Positions 10,369 through 19,752 are shown, numbered from the stretch's first letter. The stretch is DNA of 64,000 nucleotides from an uncultured Candidatus Pelagibacter sp. (GCA_913030805.1 CAJWDL010000003.1:1-64000); one strand, 5' to 3'. Numbers and translations are program-made. Notes: generated from the sequence alone by a model not told the origin.

Positions 10369-10394
10369 AAAAAAAAAGCCCAGCTAAACCGGGC
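10369..10394 (-). terminator. Intrinsic terminator of the metX SAM-II leader
   Basis: On the minus strand, GCCCGG-TTTAG-CTGGGC forms a six-pair stem with one G.U pair and is followed by nine T residues. It sits between the SAM-II aptamer and the metX ATG. Its loop and descending arm (TTTAGCTG, 10388-10381) are exactly complementary to CAGCTAAA in the aptamer (10414-10407), so the terminator and the antiterminator exclude each other. Confidence 0.85.
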
Positions 10395-10401
10395 AAAAAA
10401 A

Positions 10402-10452
10402 CCTTTTTTAGCTGTTTTTTTCAAGCGCTCGCAATTAAGTTAAATCAGCGCT
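10402..10452 (-). promoter_or_regulatory. SAM-II riboswitch aptamer upstream of metX
   Basis: The minus strand reads AGCGCTGATTTAACTT, then AATTGCGAGCGCTTGA, then ACAGCTAAAAAAGG. This matches the known SAM-II (metA-type) H-pseudoknot class. It has a P1 helix of AGCGCT with AGCGCT, the conserved GAUUUAA in the first loop, and the 3' GCUAAAAAGG segment that forms the pseudoknot. SAM-II aptamers control metA, metX and metC in Alphaproteobacteria. S-adenosylmethionine binding should hold AGCTAAA in the pseudoknot and let the downstream terminator form, lowering metX-metW expression. Confidence 0.9.
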
Positions 10453-10457
10453 AATCT

Positions 10458-10486
10458 TTTGTACTAAAAAGTACCCCTTTTGTCAA
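10458..10486 (-). promoter_or_regulatory. Predicted metX promoter with a palindrome in its spacer
   Basis: On the minus strand a consensus TTGACA (10486-10481), a 17-base spacer and TACAAA (10463-10458) predict a start near 10451, right where the riboswitch helix P1 begins. The spacer contains the dyad GTACT-TTTT-AGTAC (10474-10461), which overlaps the -10 element. It could be an operator, though it may be chance in AT-rich DNA. Confidence 0.65.
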
Positions 10487-10559
10487 TTTAGGTTGTATTT
10501 ATTTTGCTACCTAACGGCGTATATAGTATCTACCGATACAAGTTATATTAGTATTAATT

Positions 10560-11639
10560 ATGACTCTACCAAAGCCAAGAAAAATTCAGTTTGAAAGATA
10601 TACAGAAGGATTATCTCAATTTAAAAAAATTAATAATCCAATTAAATTATCAGCAAATGAGTCAGCTTTAGGACCAAGTCCAAGAGCAATTGAAGCACTT
10701 GAAAGAGAAAAGAACAAAATTTTTAAATATCCAGAATCTGACTCTTCTTCACTGCGAGATGTTATATCTAAAAAATTTAATATTGATTCTGAGAGAATTA
10801 TTTGTGGAGCAGGATCGGATCAGATATTTGATTTGATTTGTCAATTATTTATAGAGCCTGGTGATGAAGTTGTGATTACAGAATATGGATTTATTATGTA
10901 TAGGATTTATGCATCACTTTATAGGGCCAAAGTTCTATTAGCCAAAGAAAAAAACTTTAAAGCATCAATTGATGAGATAATAAATAAGGTTACTGATAAA
11001 ACCAAAATCGTATTTATTGCTAATCCTAATAACCCAACCGGTACTTATTTGTCCAAGAATGAAATGTTCAATTTAAGACAAAGGCTTAGAAGCGATATTC
11101 TTCTAGTTGTTGATGATGCATACTTTGAATTTCTAGATAAAGATGACTTTACTTCAGGCTTAGATCTTTTCAAAGATGAAGCAAATGTTTTAATTACCAG
11201 GACTTTTTCCAAGATTTATGGACTTGCTGGCTTAAGATTGGGTTGGGGTTATTCTTCGAAAGAAATTATTGATACAATGTATCAAATTAAACCTCCTTTT
11301 AATGTAAATAGAGCGGCCCTTTGTTCAGGTATTGAGGCCCTTAAAGATAAAGAATGGATAAAAAAAGCAATTGAACATAATACATTATGGTCAAAAAAAA
11401 TATTTTCTGTTTTAAAAGAATATAAAATTCAAACAAACGAACCAACAGCAAATTTCTTTTTAATGAATTTTAATGAAACAAAAATTAACTCTGATGAAGT
11501 TTTTGAAAAATTAGTTAATGATCGTCTTCTTTTAAGAAAGATGAAACAATATAAAGTACCCAATACTTTACGATTAACCATTGGAGACAAAGAATCAAAC
11601 GAACTCTTTGTCGAAAGTATTAGAAGTATTTTTAAATAA
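10560..11639 (+). CDS. hisC: Histidinol-phosphate / aromatic aminotransferase
   Basis: This class I/II PLP aminotransferase makes histidinol phosphate, and in this context probably also aromatic amino acids. The 359-residue protein shows SANESALGPSPRA, the NPNNPTGTY motif, DDAYFEF and the PLP lysine in RTFSKIYGLAGLRLGWGY. It overlaps tyrA by one base. The hisC-tyrA pairing is an alphaproteobacterial arrangement in which the enzyme is linked to tyrosine and phenylalanine synthesis. Promoter elements in the shared gap with metX are not clear. Confidence 0.93.
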   Translation: MTLPKPRKIQFERYTEGLSQFKKINNPIKLSANESALGPSPRAIEALEREKNKIFKYPESDSSSLRDVISKKFNIDSERIICGAGSDQIFDLICQLFIEPGDEVVITEYGFIMYRIYASLYRAKVLLAKEKNFKASIDEIINKVTDKTKIVFIANPNNPTGTYLSKNEMFNLRQRLRSDILLVVDDAYFEFLDKDDFTSGLDLFKDEANVLITRTFSKIYGLAGLRLGWGYSSKEIIDTMYQIKPPFNVNRAALCSGIEALKDKEWIKKAIEHNTLWSKKIFSVLKEYKIQTNEPTANFFLMNFNETKINSDEVFEKLVNDRLLLRKMKQYKVPNTLRLTIGDKESNELFVESIRSIFK

Positions 11640-12535
11640 TGTTTAAAAAAATTTGTATAATTGGATGTGGTCTAATCGGATCATCTTTGGCAAGAGCAAT
11701 CAAAAAATATAATCTTTCTGAAAAGATAGTTTCTTCCAATAGATCGAATATTGTAAATAAAAAAGTACTTGAACTAAAAATGGTAAACGATTCAAGTTCG
11801 GACACCCAAAAAATGGCTAAAGATTCTGATCTAATTATAATCGCTACTCCGTTGAGTAGCTATGAAAACGTAATTTTAAAAATCAAAAATTCTTTAAAAA
11901 GTGGAACGATATTAACCGATGTAGGATCAGTTAAAGAAAGAGTTATTAGTTTAGTAGAAAAGTCTATTCCTAAAAATGTTTCATGGATTCCATCCCACCC
12001 GATTGCTGGTACAGAAGAAAGTGGTCCTGAAGCTGGATTTTCGGAACTTTTCAAAAATAGATGGTGTATTCTTACGCCAAGCAAAAAAGCAAAAGAGAAA
12101 GATATTGATACACTTAAATCATTCTGGAAAAAAATAGGAAGTAAAGTAGATATTATGGATGCAAAACAACATGACTATATTTTATCAATTACGAGTCACA
12201 TTCCACACTTAGTGGCATACAATATAGTGAGTACATCAATTAATATTCAAGAAGAAAAACAATCTGCTATTATCAAATATAGTGCTGGTGGCTTAAGAGA
12301 TTTTACAAGAATTGCAGCATCTAACCCAATAATGTGGCGAGATATATTCATCCAAAATAAAGCAAATATATCGAAAGAGATAGAAACATTTATTGCAAAT
12401 CTTGAAGATTTAAAAAATGCAATAGAAAATGAAGATGGCAAAAAATTAGAAGAAATTTTTATAAAAACTAAAAAAATTAGAAAAGAAATCATTAAAGCCG
12501 GACAAGATGTGAGCAAACCTGACTTTGGAAGGTAA
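11639..12535 (+). CDS. tyrA: Prephenate/arogenate dehydrogenase
   Basis: TyrA oxidatively decarboxylates prephenate or arogenate toward tyrosine. The 298-residue protein opens with the NAD-binding IIGCGLIGSSLARAI and has the family motif SHPIAGTEESGPEAG with its key histidine. SITSHIPHLVAYNI and GGLRDFTRIAASNP follow. No chorismate mutase or ACT domain is fused. The start overlaps the hisC stop by one base, so the pair is translationally coupled. Which substrate it prefers cannot be told from sequence. Confidence 0.95.
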   Translation: MFKKICIIGCGLIGSSLARAIKKYNLSEKIVSSNRSNIVNKKVLELKMVNDSSSDTQKMAKDSDLIIIATPLSSYENVILKIKNSLKSGTILTDVGSVKERVISLVEKSIPKNVSWIPSHPIAGTEESGPEAGFSELFKNRWCILTPSKKAKEKDIDTLKSFWKKIGSKVDIMDAKQHDYILSITSHIPHLVAYNIVSTSINIQEEKQSAIIKYSAGGLRDFTRIAASNPIMWRDIFIQNKANISKEIETFIANLEDLKNAIENEDGKKLEEIFIKTKKIRKEIIKAGQDVSKPDFGR

Positions 12536-12536
12536 A

Positions 12537-14102
12537 CTATTTTTCCAGAATTTTAAACATAGGCAAGAGCTCATTCTTGTAATTTTGCCATGATTTTACA
12601 GAATTTTTATAAATAGGTTTTCTAGCTTGCGCAAAACTGGCTGTAACAATTCCTCTTTTATTTCTATAAAAAGTAAGACAATTTTTATCCCAATCCAAAT
12701 TACAAAAATCTAATAATTTTCTTGATTCAAATTCTTGATTTTCCACTAACTTTTCATACGAGATATCGTAAATAAAATCTGGAAGTAATTGTTTCCAAAA
12801 TTCCATAAGATTTTGATATAGTTTATAATATTTGGCGGCCTCTTCTAAATTATAAGAAAAATTAAGCTCACCCTCAAAAAAGTTTTTAAATAGAGATAAA
12901 CAGGTATCCTTAGGATCTCTTGTACAATGAATTATTTTAGATTTAGGAAGGATTAATTTTATTAAACCGATCCATTTAAAGTTCAGTGGTGCTTTGTCCG
13001 TGATATAATTTTTATTTGTATTATATCTATCTAAATTTTCTAAATATTTTGTTCCCATATTACTAAAAAAGTTTTGATCTTTAATATTAAATTTTTCGGG
13101 AAATTTTATTTTATTGTTAACTAAGAAATTTTCTTTAATGATTTGCGTCAAGTCTCTTAGTTCACCTGCACCATACACACTTTTATGGTTTGCGATTATT
13201 TGTTCTACCAAAGTTGTTCCAGATCTAGGCATTCCTAGAATAAAAATCATTTTATTGCTTTTGTTACCTACATTTTCAAGATTTTGAAAATCAATACTTG
13301 AAAAATAATTTTTAATATTTTCGAATAATTTAACATCATCATTTATTTGATATTTTATGGCATCTCTTTTTATTTTGTTACCTAACTTATAATTTTCGAA
13401 TGATTTCTCATAATTCTTAATGTCTTCATAAGCTTTACCAAGACCAAAATGCAATTCCATTTTTTGAAAATTATTTAATGATCGATCTTTTATTTTGTTT
13501 TCCATGATTTTTAGATGAGGATTGTTGATGTCATATTTTAATGACATACCTAAACTTCGATCGGCTCTAGTAAATTTAGGGTTGATTTTTAAAACTGATT
13601 CAAAACATTTTTTTGACTCTTCAAACTTTCCAAGAGCCTGATATGCCAATCCCAAGTTATTAATTACTATATAGAGCTTGTCATCAATACTTAGTGCAAG
13701 CTTATAGTATTTAATTGCTTCCTCACAATTATTTAATTCCTTCTTTACATTTCCTAAATTACTTATTGGATGCGTAAATTTAGGATTTATTTCTATTGCT
13801 CTTTCATAATAGTGTTGAGCATTTTTTAAGTCATGCATATTATGATACGTGAGGCCCAAGTTATTTATGGCAACAAAAAAATTAGGATTATTTCGGATAG
13901 CGATTTTGTAATATTTTATCGCTTCTTGGAATTTTTTTTGTGACTGCAAACATAAACCGAGGAGATTATAAAGTGCTTGGAAATTTGGAAATTTTTTAAT
14001 AAGCTTCTTAGCTTTTACTTCAGCTGACATATAATCTTTCGCTTTAAAATAATTTAAGATTATTTGTGCCTCTCTTTCCGCTTCTATTTTTAAATTGTTC
14101 AT
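12537..14102 (-). CDS. TPR-repeat sulfotransferase-family protein
   Basis: This 521-residue protein fuses about six TPR units (residues ~15-190, repeating patterns such as NNLGLTYHNMHDLKNAQHYY) to a PAPS-dependent sulfotransferase fold. The 5'-phosphosulfate loop appears as FILGMPRSGTTLVEQII (around 291-307) and the 3'-phosphate site as IIHCTRDPKDTCLSLFKN (around 396). Such TPR-sulfotransferases resemble tyrosyl-protein sulfotransferase architecture and are frequent in marine Alphaproteobacteria; substrates are generally unknown. It has no signal peptide and lies two bases from the NlpC/P60 gene, suggesting co-expression. Confidence 0.88.
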   Translation of the reverse strand: MNNLKIEAEREAQIILNYFKAKDYMSAEVKAKKLIKKFPNFQALYNLLGLCLQSQKKFQEAIKYYKIAIRNNPNFFVAINNLGLTYHNMHDLKNAQHYYERAIEINPKFTHPISNLGNVKKELNNCEEAIKYYKLALSIDDKLYIVINNLGLAYQALGKFEESKKCFESVLKINPKFTRADRSLGMSLKYDINNPHLKIMENKIKDRSLNNFQKMELHFGLGKAYEDIKNYEKSFENYKLGNKIKRDAIKYQINDDVKLFENIKNYFSSIDFQNLENVGNKSNKMIFILGMPRSGTTLVEQIIANHKSVYGAGELRDLTQIIKENFLVNNKIKFPEKFNIKDQNFFSNMGTKYLENLDRYNTNKNYITDKAPLNFKWIGLIKLILPKSKIIHCTRDPKDTCLSLFKNFFEGELNFSYNLEEAAKYYKLYQNLMEFWKQLLPDFIYDISYEKLVENQEFESRKLLDFCNLDWDKNCLTFYRNKRGIVTASFAQARKPIYKNSVKSWQNYKNELLPMFKILEK

Positions 14103-14104
14103 AA

Positions 14105-14854
14105 TTAATTTGTCCTTCTTATACCAATTACTTTTAAATTTGCAGTTTTTTCAATTCTCTTAATAGCGTAATTTATATTCATAATTGAGACTTTTTTTGA
14201 CGGTCCATAAGCGTGTATTAGTTTACTTCTAGACAAGGCAATTGCAATATGACCTTTCCAAAAAAATAAATCATTTTTTTTTACATTCTTTCTTTGAATT
14301 TTTTTTTTCAAATATTTAAATTGATCTTTAGAATCTCTAGGAAAATATTGATTATTAAAAGTAAAGCATAGTTGAACTAGTGCGGAACAATCTATGCCCC
14401 GATAACTCTTGCCTCCCCATTTATATTTTGTTCCATTAAAAATTTTTATTTTTTCAAAAATACTATTTGTTTTGTAACTTATTGGTTTTATATCTGAAAT
14501 TTTGATCCACTTATTTTTTTCAAACTCAATAAAAGACTTTGATTTACTGATATGTGATATTTTAGACGAAAATAGAATTTTTTTTTTTATTTTTTTTTTG
14601 ACTGATGGGGCATTATAAACATTAGCTTTTAAAGAACTTACTTTATAATAATAAGTAATTTTTTTTTTAAATTTTTTCTTTTTAATAAAGCCTATATATT
14701 TATCTTCAATTAATTTGATTTTCCACCAATCTCCATTTTTTTTTATTATTTTAAATTTTTCCCCATAGAGCATCTGGGTTGTCAAACCAGATGATACAGA
14801 ATTATTTTTATATACGTTAATTGAGGTATAATTATTGTAATAACTATTTTGCAC
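14105..14854 (-). CDS. NlpC/P60 peptidase with N-terminal SH3-type domains
   Basis: C40-family gamma-D-glutamyl-diamino-acid endopeptidases cut peptidoglycan stem peptides. The 249-residue protein has two SH3-like segments (about 10-65 and 68-120) and then the NlpC/P60 domain. The catalytic Cys is in YRGIDCSALVQLCF, the His in GHIAIAL, and HAYG closes the site. There is no signal peptide, so like dipeptidyl-peptidase VI it may act on recycled peptides in the cytoplasm. It overlaps the AmpG-like gene by 11 bases, which supports that role. Confidence 0.9.
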   Translation of the reverse strand: MQNSYYNNYTSINVYKNNSVSSGLTTQMLYGEKFKIIKKNGDWWKIKLIEDKYIGFIKKKKFKKKITYYYKVSSLKANVYNAPSVKKKIKKKILFSSKISHISKSKSFIEFEKNKWIKISDIKPISYKTNSIFEKIKIFNGTKYKWGGKSYRGIDCSALVQLCFTFNNQYFPRDSKDQFKYLKKKIQRKNVKKNDLFFWKGHIAIALSRSKLIHAYGPSKKVSIMNINYAIKRIEKTANLKVIGIRRTN

Positions 14855-16622
14855 GAAGTTTTAATTTGTCTTTAATAAACCATAAACAAATCAAAGATGG
14901 AATAACCATTACAGCAGTTAAAATGAAAAATGTTCCCCAGTCTCCGTTTAACCAATCAACTAGTGCTCCCGAAGATGAAGCAAGCGTTGTTCTTCCTGCG
15001 GTTCCGATAGATGCAAGCAACGCATACTGAGTTGCAGTATAAGTTCTATTAACCAACAGTGATATGAAAGCAACAAATGCTACAGTAGCAAATGCAGCAG
15101 CTATATCATCTAAAGCTACCGCCGCTCCAAAAACTAACTGGTGATTGGAAGTTACTATGTGCCATGTCCAAAAATAAAAATTAAGATCAAATTCATAAGA
15201 AACTAAAGGTATTGCTTGAACATACCAATTAAGATAAGAAAATAAAAGATTTGTTACAGCCATCAATATTCCTGCAATGAACATTGTTTTTACAGACCCA
15301 GATCTCATTGCAAATATTCCACCCAGCAATGTAAAAACAACAGTTGTTATCCAACCAACACCTTTTGAGAAAATAGCTATTTCTGATTTAGAAAATCCAA
15401 TTTCTTTATAAAAAACAATAGACATACGTCCAAGAAAAGCTTCTCCAACTTTAAACAAGAAAACAAAAGCTAAAATTCCTATAGCGATGGATAGACCATT
15501 GTTTTTAAAAAAAGTTACTAAAGGTCCACCAATTCTGCCACTAATCCAACTAGCTGTTCTTTGACCCCAATCTCTTTCTGCATTTAATAATGCAATTCCT
15601 AAAATTCCCAAAATAAGTGATACAATTACAAAAGATAATAAAATTTTGAAAAAAAATACAAACACAATAAAGACTGAAGTGAAGATTAAAGCATTACGTT
15701 TAATAAAAAAGTACGATAAACCTCCCACTAGAATTGATATAATTATGTAATGCATTATATTTAATGGTAGAAATGGGAATAAATTTTTTGTTTTCGAAAA
15801 TTCCGGCAAAAGTTCCAAAATGGAAAAGATAAGTAATATACCTCCTAAAATCCTTAAATAATTTCTTTTTGCAGAACCCAAGTCTTTTTCTATAATTTGG
15901 TCACTTATCCTTTGATTTTCTTGTCTTTTATTACTCAGCGTTTCATGAACAAACATTAAACCTATATTCATTAAAATAATTACTACTCCTAAAACTAAAA
16001 AAGTAGTCTGCCAGTAATCTTCAATACCCATATTTTCAAAATATTCTGCTGTGAATAAAGCAATTACTCCTCCTAACTTATAACCTGTCCACCAACCAAC
16101 CACTGCCATTGCTGCTCCAGCAGCCATAGACTTTCCTTCATTTTCATTAATTTGTTCAATTCTTAATGCATCAACGGTTATGTCCTGAGTAGCAGATGCT
16201 ATTGCAATAATTAATCCGACAGCAATTAATATGTAAAGTCCTGACACTGTATATATTCCAATAAATGTAAAGTTTTCTGTTGGGTTAATAAAACTCCAAA
16301 CTACCAAGCTTAGTAAAATTACAATTTGCATTAAAACTATCCATCCTCTTCTATGGCCTAGTTTTTTCGTTAAAAACGGTATTTGAATTCTGTCGATTAT
16401 TGGTGCCCAAAGAAAATTGATAGCATATACACCAAAAATTAGACCTGCCCATCCTATTGTTGATCTGCTAAGTCCTTCTTCTTTTAGCCAAAGAGATAAA
16501 CTGGAGGCAATTAGTACCCAAGGAAAACCACTTATTGCTCCAAGAAGCAAAATTCTGACCATCCTTATGTCCTTGTAGACCATAAGTGAATCAATCCAGC
16601 TTTGTTTTTTTTCTATTTCCAT
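14844..16622 (-). CDS. ampG: AmpG-like muropeptide permease (MFS)
   Basis: AmpG imports anhydro-muropeptides from the periplasm for cell-wall recycling. The 592-residue protein has 12 or more membrane segments and the MFS features GRRRGW-like loop (KLGHRRGWIVLMQI) and ASATQDITVDALRIEQ. The latter is a hallmark of the AmpG/PAT group. A cytoplasmic/TM insertion of ~130 residues in the middle makes it longer than E. coli AmpG (491). The overlapping downstream NlpC/P60 gene fits a recycling pair. Confidence in substrate is moderate. Confidence 0.85.
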   Translation of the reverse strand: MEIEKKQSWIDSLMVYKDIRMVRILLLGAISGFPWVLIASSLSLWLKEEGLSRSTIGWAGLIFGVYAINFLWAPIIDRIQIPFLTKKLGHRRGWIVLMQIVILLSLVVWSFINPTENFTFIGIYTVSGLYILIAVGLIIAIASATQDITVDALRIEQINENEGKSMAAGAAMAVVGWWTGYKLGGVIALFTAEYFENMGIEDYWQTTFLVLGVVIILMNIGLMFVHETLSNKRQENQRISDQIIEKDLGSAKRNYLRILGGILLIFSILELLPEFSKTKNLFPFLPLNIMHYIIISILVGGLSYFFIKRNALIFTSVFIVFVFFFKILLSFVIVSLILGILGIALLNAERDWGQRTASWISGRIGGPLVTFFKNNGLSIAIGILAFVFLFKVGEAFLGRMSIVFYKEIGFSKSEIAIFSKGVGWITTVVFTLLGGIFAMRSGSVKTMFIAGILMAVTNLLFSYLNWYVQAIPLVSYEFDLNFYFWTWHIVTSNHQLVFGAAVALDDIAAAFATVAFVAFISLLVNRTYTATQYALLASIGTAGRTTLASSSGALVDWLNGDWGTFFILTAVMVIPSLICLWFIKDKLKLRAK

Positions 16623-16643
16623 AAAGCAAATTATTAAGTTTTT

Positions 16644-18092
16644 TTAGTTTTTCCAAAAGCCTGGAAAGAACAATACTAACAAAGTAAATATCTCCAGTCT
16701 ACCCAATAACATTGCAAAGCTTAAAATCCATTTTGCAAAATTGGATAATTCACTGAAGTTTCCGCTTGGTCCTATCATGTCACCAAGCCCGGGGCCAACA
16801 TTTGAAATTGCTGTTGCTGCGCCAGAAAAAGAAGTAATAAAATCTAATCCGGTAAAAGACAATAGCATCGCAACTAGAAAAAAAATCAAAAAATACAAGA
16901 ATATGAAAGATATGATCGGGGAAATAAAGCGTTTATCGATCTTTTCTTTATTGTAAGATAAGGGAAAAACTCCTCTTGGATAAACGGATTTTTTTATTTC
17001 ATTAATTATGAATAACCATAAAATTTGTATTCTGAAAACTTTAATACCACAAGCTGTTGATCCGGCGCATCCTCCAATAAACATTAATAGTAGAAAAAAT
17101 ACTAAAGAAAAATTACCCCAAAGATTAAAGTTTGTAGTTACATAACCTGTACCAGATAAAATCGAAACTACATTAAAAGCTGATAATCTTAAATTAGAAA
17201 AAAAATTTCCATGCTCTTTGATTAACAAGTTTAGCGTTATTATAATTATGGATATTAGACAAATATAAATTAAACCTTTAATTTGAGTATCTTGAAAAAA
17301 AATTTTTTTATTTCCATCAAGATATTTTAAATAAGCTATGAACGGTATACTTCCTGATATTATAAAAATGATTGATACAATTTCTATTTTTGGGTTTTGA
17401 AAATATCCTATTGATTCACTGTAAGTCGAAAATCCTCCTGTTGCGATAGTTGTCATTGCATGAGCAATGCTATCAAAAACATTCATTCCAACAAAAAAAT
17501 AAGAAACTGCACAAACTGAGCTAAGAAAAAAATAGATTAAAATAATTTTAAAAGCTATTTCCCTAGTTCTAGGTAGAATTTTTTCAGTTGTATCTCCACT
17601 TTGTAATTTAAATAGCTGCATTCCACCAACATTCAATAAGGGTAACACTGTAATTGCCATTACAACAATACCTATTCCGCCTAGCCACTGCAGTAGTGAT
17701 CTCCATATAAGAATAGCTTTAGGAACGTTACTTAAATCTCCTATAACGGTAGATCCAGTGGTTGTTATTCCAGACATGCTTTCAAAAAAAGCATCACTAA
17801 ATGTCAATTCAAGATCTGAAAGAATAAATGGCAAAGATCCGAAAATAGCAATACCAATCCAGGATAGAGAAGTTAATAAGAAGGCTTGTTGTAAATTTAA
17901 TTTTCTGTCTTGATCCAAATTTGAAAGCAAAAAAAGGATACCCATAAATATGGTTACTATAGAGGAATAAACAAAAGTTCCATCAAGTCCATCTTCATAA
18001 ATTAGCTGAACCATTATTGGAGCAATCATGAAAAATCCCAAAATAATTAATAAAATTCCAAGTACGAAAAAAACTGTTTTATAATTAGTCAT
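16644..18092 (-). CDS. trkH: Trk-type potassium uptake protein, membrane subunit
   Basis: TrkH forms the K+ channel-like membrane part of the Trk system. The 482-residue protein has repeated membrane-P-loop-membrane units with selectivity-like segments GITTTGSTVIGD, TIATGGFSTY, SGTGYVTTNF and AISNVGPGLG. ESMSGITTTG and FIGGCAGSTACGIKVFR are typical of the family. The cytoplasmic regulator TrkA is not in the window. It lies 21 bases upstream of the AmpG-like gene on the same strand. Confidence 0.95.
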   Translation of the reverse strand: MTNYKTVFFVLGILLIILGFFMIAPIMVQLIYEDGLDGTFVYSSIVTIFMGILFLLSNLDQDRKLNLQQAFLLTSLSWIGIAIFGSLPFILSDLELTFSDAFFESMSGITTTGSTVIGDLSNVPKAILIWRSLLQWLGGIGIVVMAITVLPLLNVGGMQLFKLQSGDTTEKILPRTREIAFKIILIYFFLSSVCAVSYFFVGMNVFDSIAHAMTTIATGGFSTYSESIGYFQNPKIEIVSIIFIISGSIPFIAYLKYLDGNKKIFFQDTQIKGLIYICLISIIIITLNLLIKEHGNFFSNLRLSAFNVVSILSGTGYVTTNFNLWGNFSLVFFLLLMFIGGCAGSTACGIKVFRIQILWLFIINEIKKSVYPRGVFPLSYNKEKIDKRFISPIISFIFLYFLIFFLVAMLLSFTGLDFITSFSGAATAISNVGPGLGDMIGPSGNFSELSNFAKWILSFAMLLGRLEIFTLLVLFFPGFWKN

Positions 18093-18189
18093 TTTGATGG
18101 AAACAATATTTTATGGTGTATAAATTTCAACACAATAAGGAATAAATTTATCTATATTTTTTAATGTAAATTTTATAAATCTGTTAATC

Positions 18190-19752
18190 GTGATTGATAA
18201 ATCCATAATTGAAAAAACCACTTCATGGCCTTTTGTTGAAGCTCGAAAATTGATTAAAGATAGGGAAAGTAATTTAAAAAAAAAAGGGAAAATTACTTTG
18301 CAAACTGGCTACGGACCCAGTGGACTTCCACATATAGGAACTTTTGCAGAAGTCGCGAGAACAAGCATGATGGTTAATGCAATTTCTCATTTAACAGATA
18401 TTCCAACTGAAATAATTACTTTCTCTGATGACATGGATGGATTAAGAAAGATTCCTGACAATATCCCTAACTCGAAAATATTAGAGCAAAATTTAAATAA
18501 ACCTTTAACCAATATTCCAGACCCATTTAAAAAATATTCAAGCTTTGGCGAACATAATAATGAAATGTTAAAAAGTTTTTTAAACAAATTTAATTTTAAT
18601 TATAATTTTAAAAGTTCAACTCAATTATACAAATCGGGAAAATTTAATGATGTTTTAGTGCTGATACTGAATAAATACCAAGAAATTATAAATATTGTTA
18701 TTCCAACACTTGGAAAAGAAAGACAAAAAACTTACAGTCCTTTTCTTCCTATTTGCCCAGAGACAGGAAAGGTGTTGGAGATTCCAATGCTGGAAATTAT
18801 TAAAGATAAAAAAAAGATTGTGTTTGATAATAAGGGAGAAAAAATTGAAGTAAGCATTCTAGATGGTAACTGCAAGCTTCAATGGAAAGTAGATTGGGCT
18901 ATGAGATGGTACGCTTTAGACGTCGATTATGAAATGTATGGAAAAGATTTAATAGAGAGTGCGGCTATATCTCATAAAATTTGCAAAGTTTTAGGAAAAA
19001 AAAGTCCAAACGGTTTTCCATATGAATTATTTTTAGATGAGAAAGGTGAGAAGATCTCTAAATCCAAAGGCAATGGTATTACAATCGAAGATTGGCTCAA
19101 ATATGCTTCTCCTGAAAGTTTATCATTATTTATGTATCAAAATCCTAAAAGAGCAAAAAAGCTATATGCTGATGTTGTTCCAAAAGCCGTTGATGAATAT
19201 TTAACTTGTATAGATAAATTTGATCAGCAAGATGCTCAACATAGGCTACTCAATCCTGTTTGGCATGTTCATAACGGAAATCCTCCAAAAGAAAAATCTA
19301 TTATGCCATTTTCGGTCTTATTAAACTTGGTTGGGACAAGTAATGCCACAGATAAAGAAGTATTATGGAAGTTTATAAAAAAATATAAAAAAGATATTAA
19401 AGTTTCAGATCATCCAATTTTAGACAGTTTAGCTAAATATGCTTTAAAATATTTTGTGGACGTAATTAAACCAAAAAAAAAATATAGAAAACCAAATGAG
19501 AAAGAAAAAAAAGCTCTGAAAGATTTAGTAAATAGATTAAAGTCTTGCAAAGACCAGATGGACCCTGAAGCTATTCAAACAATTGTTTATTCAGTGGGTA
19601 AAGATAATGGATATAAAGAAAACTTAAGGGAATGGTTTAAAGCAATTTACGAAATAATTTTTGGAGATCAAGACGGTCCAAGAATGGGATTTTTTATAAG
19701 CTTTTTGGGTATAGAAGAAAGTATGGAACTGATTAATAAGCATATTAAATGA
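18190..19752 (+). CDS. lysS: Lysyl-tRNA synthetase, class I
   Basis: This charges tRNA-Lys but belongs to the class I fold used by archaea, spirochaetes and many Alphaproteobacteria, not the class II enzyme of E. coli. The 520-residue protein has the HIGH-type motif PSGLPHIGTFAEV near residue 44 and the KMSKS-type KISKSKGNGI near 285, with IDWAMRW-like KVDWAMRWYALDVD between. The start used is GTG; there is no obvious better ATG. It overlaps pyrD by four bases. Confidence 0.95.
   Translation: MIDKSIIEKTTSWPFVEARKLIKDRESNLKKKGKITLQTGYGPSGLPHIGTFAEVARTSMMVNAISHLTDIPTEIITFSDDMDGLRKIPDNIPNSKILEQNLNKPLTNIPDPFKKYSSFGEHNNEMLKSFLNKFNFNYNFKSSTQLYKSGKFNDVLVLILNKYQEIINIVIPTLGKERQKTYSPFLPICPETGKVLEIPMLEIIKDKKKIVFDNKGEKIEVSILDGNCKLQWKVDWAMRWYALDVDYEMYGKDLIESAAISHKICKVLGKKSPNGFPYELFLDEKGEKISKSKGNGITIEDWLKYASPESLSLFMYQNPKRAKKLYADVVPKAVDEYLTCIDKFDQQDAQHRLLNPVWHVHNGNPPKEKSIMPFSVLLNLVGTSNATDKEVLWKFIKKYKKDIKVSDHPILDSLAKYALKYFVDVIKPKKKYRKPNEKEKKALKDLVNRLKSCKDQMDPEAIQTIVYSVGKDNGYKENLREWFKAIYEIIFGDQDGPRMGFFISFLGIEESMELINKHIK

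Noticed and set aside
10355-10396. N-terminal extension of MetX ([14 protein letters not shown])
   Set aside because: These codons coincide with the terminator of the SAM-II leader. The downstream ATG at 10354 gives the normal MetX N-terminus.
10526-10539. GTATC-TACC-GATAC hairpin upstream of hisC
   Set aside because: Only five pairs in an AT-rich gap; no T-run and no known attenuator or his-leader peptide nearby.
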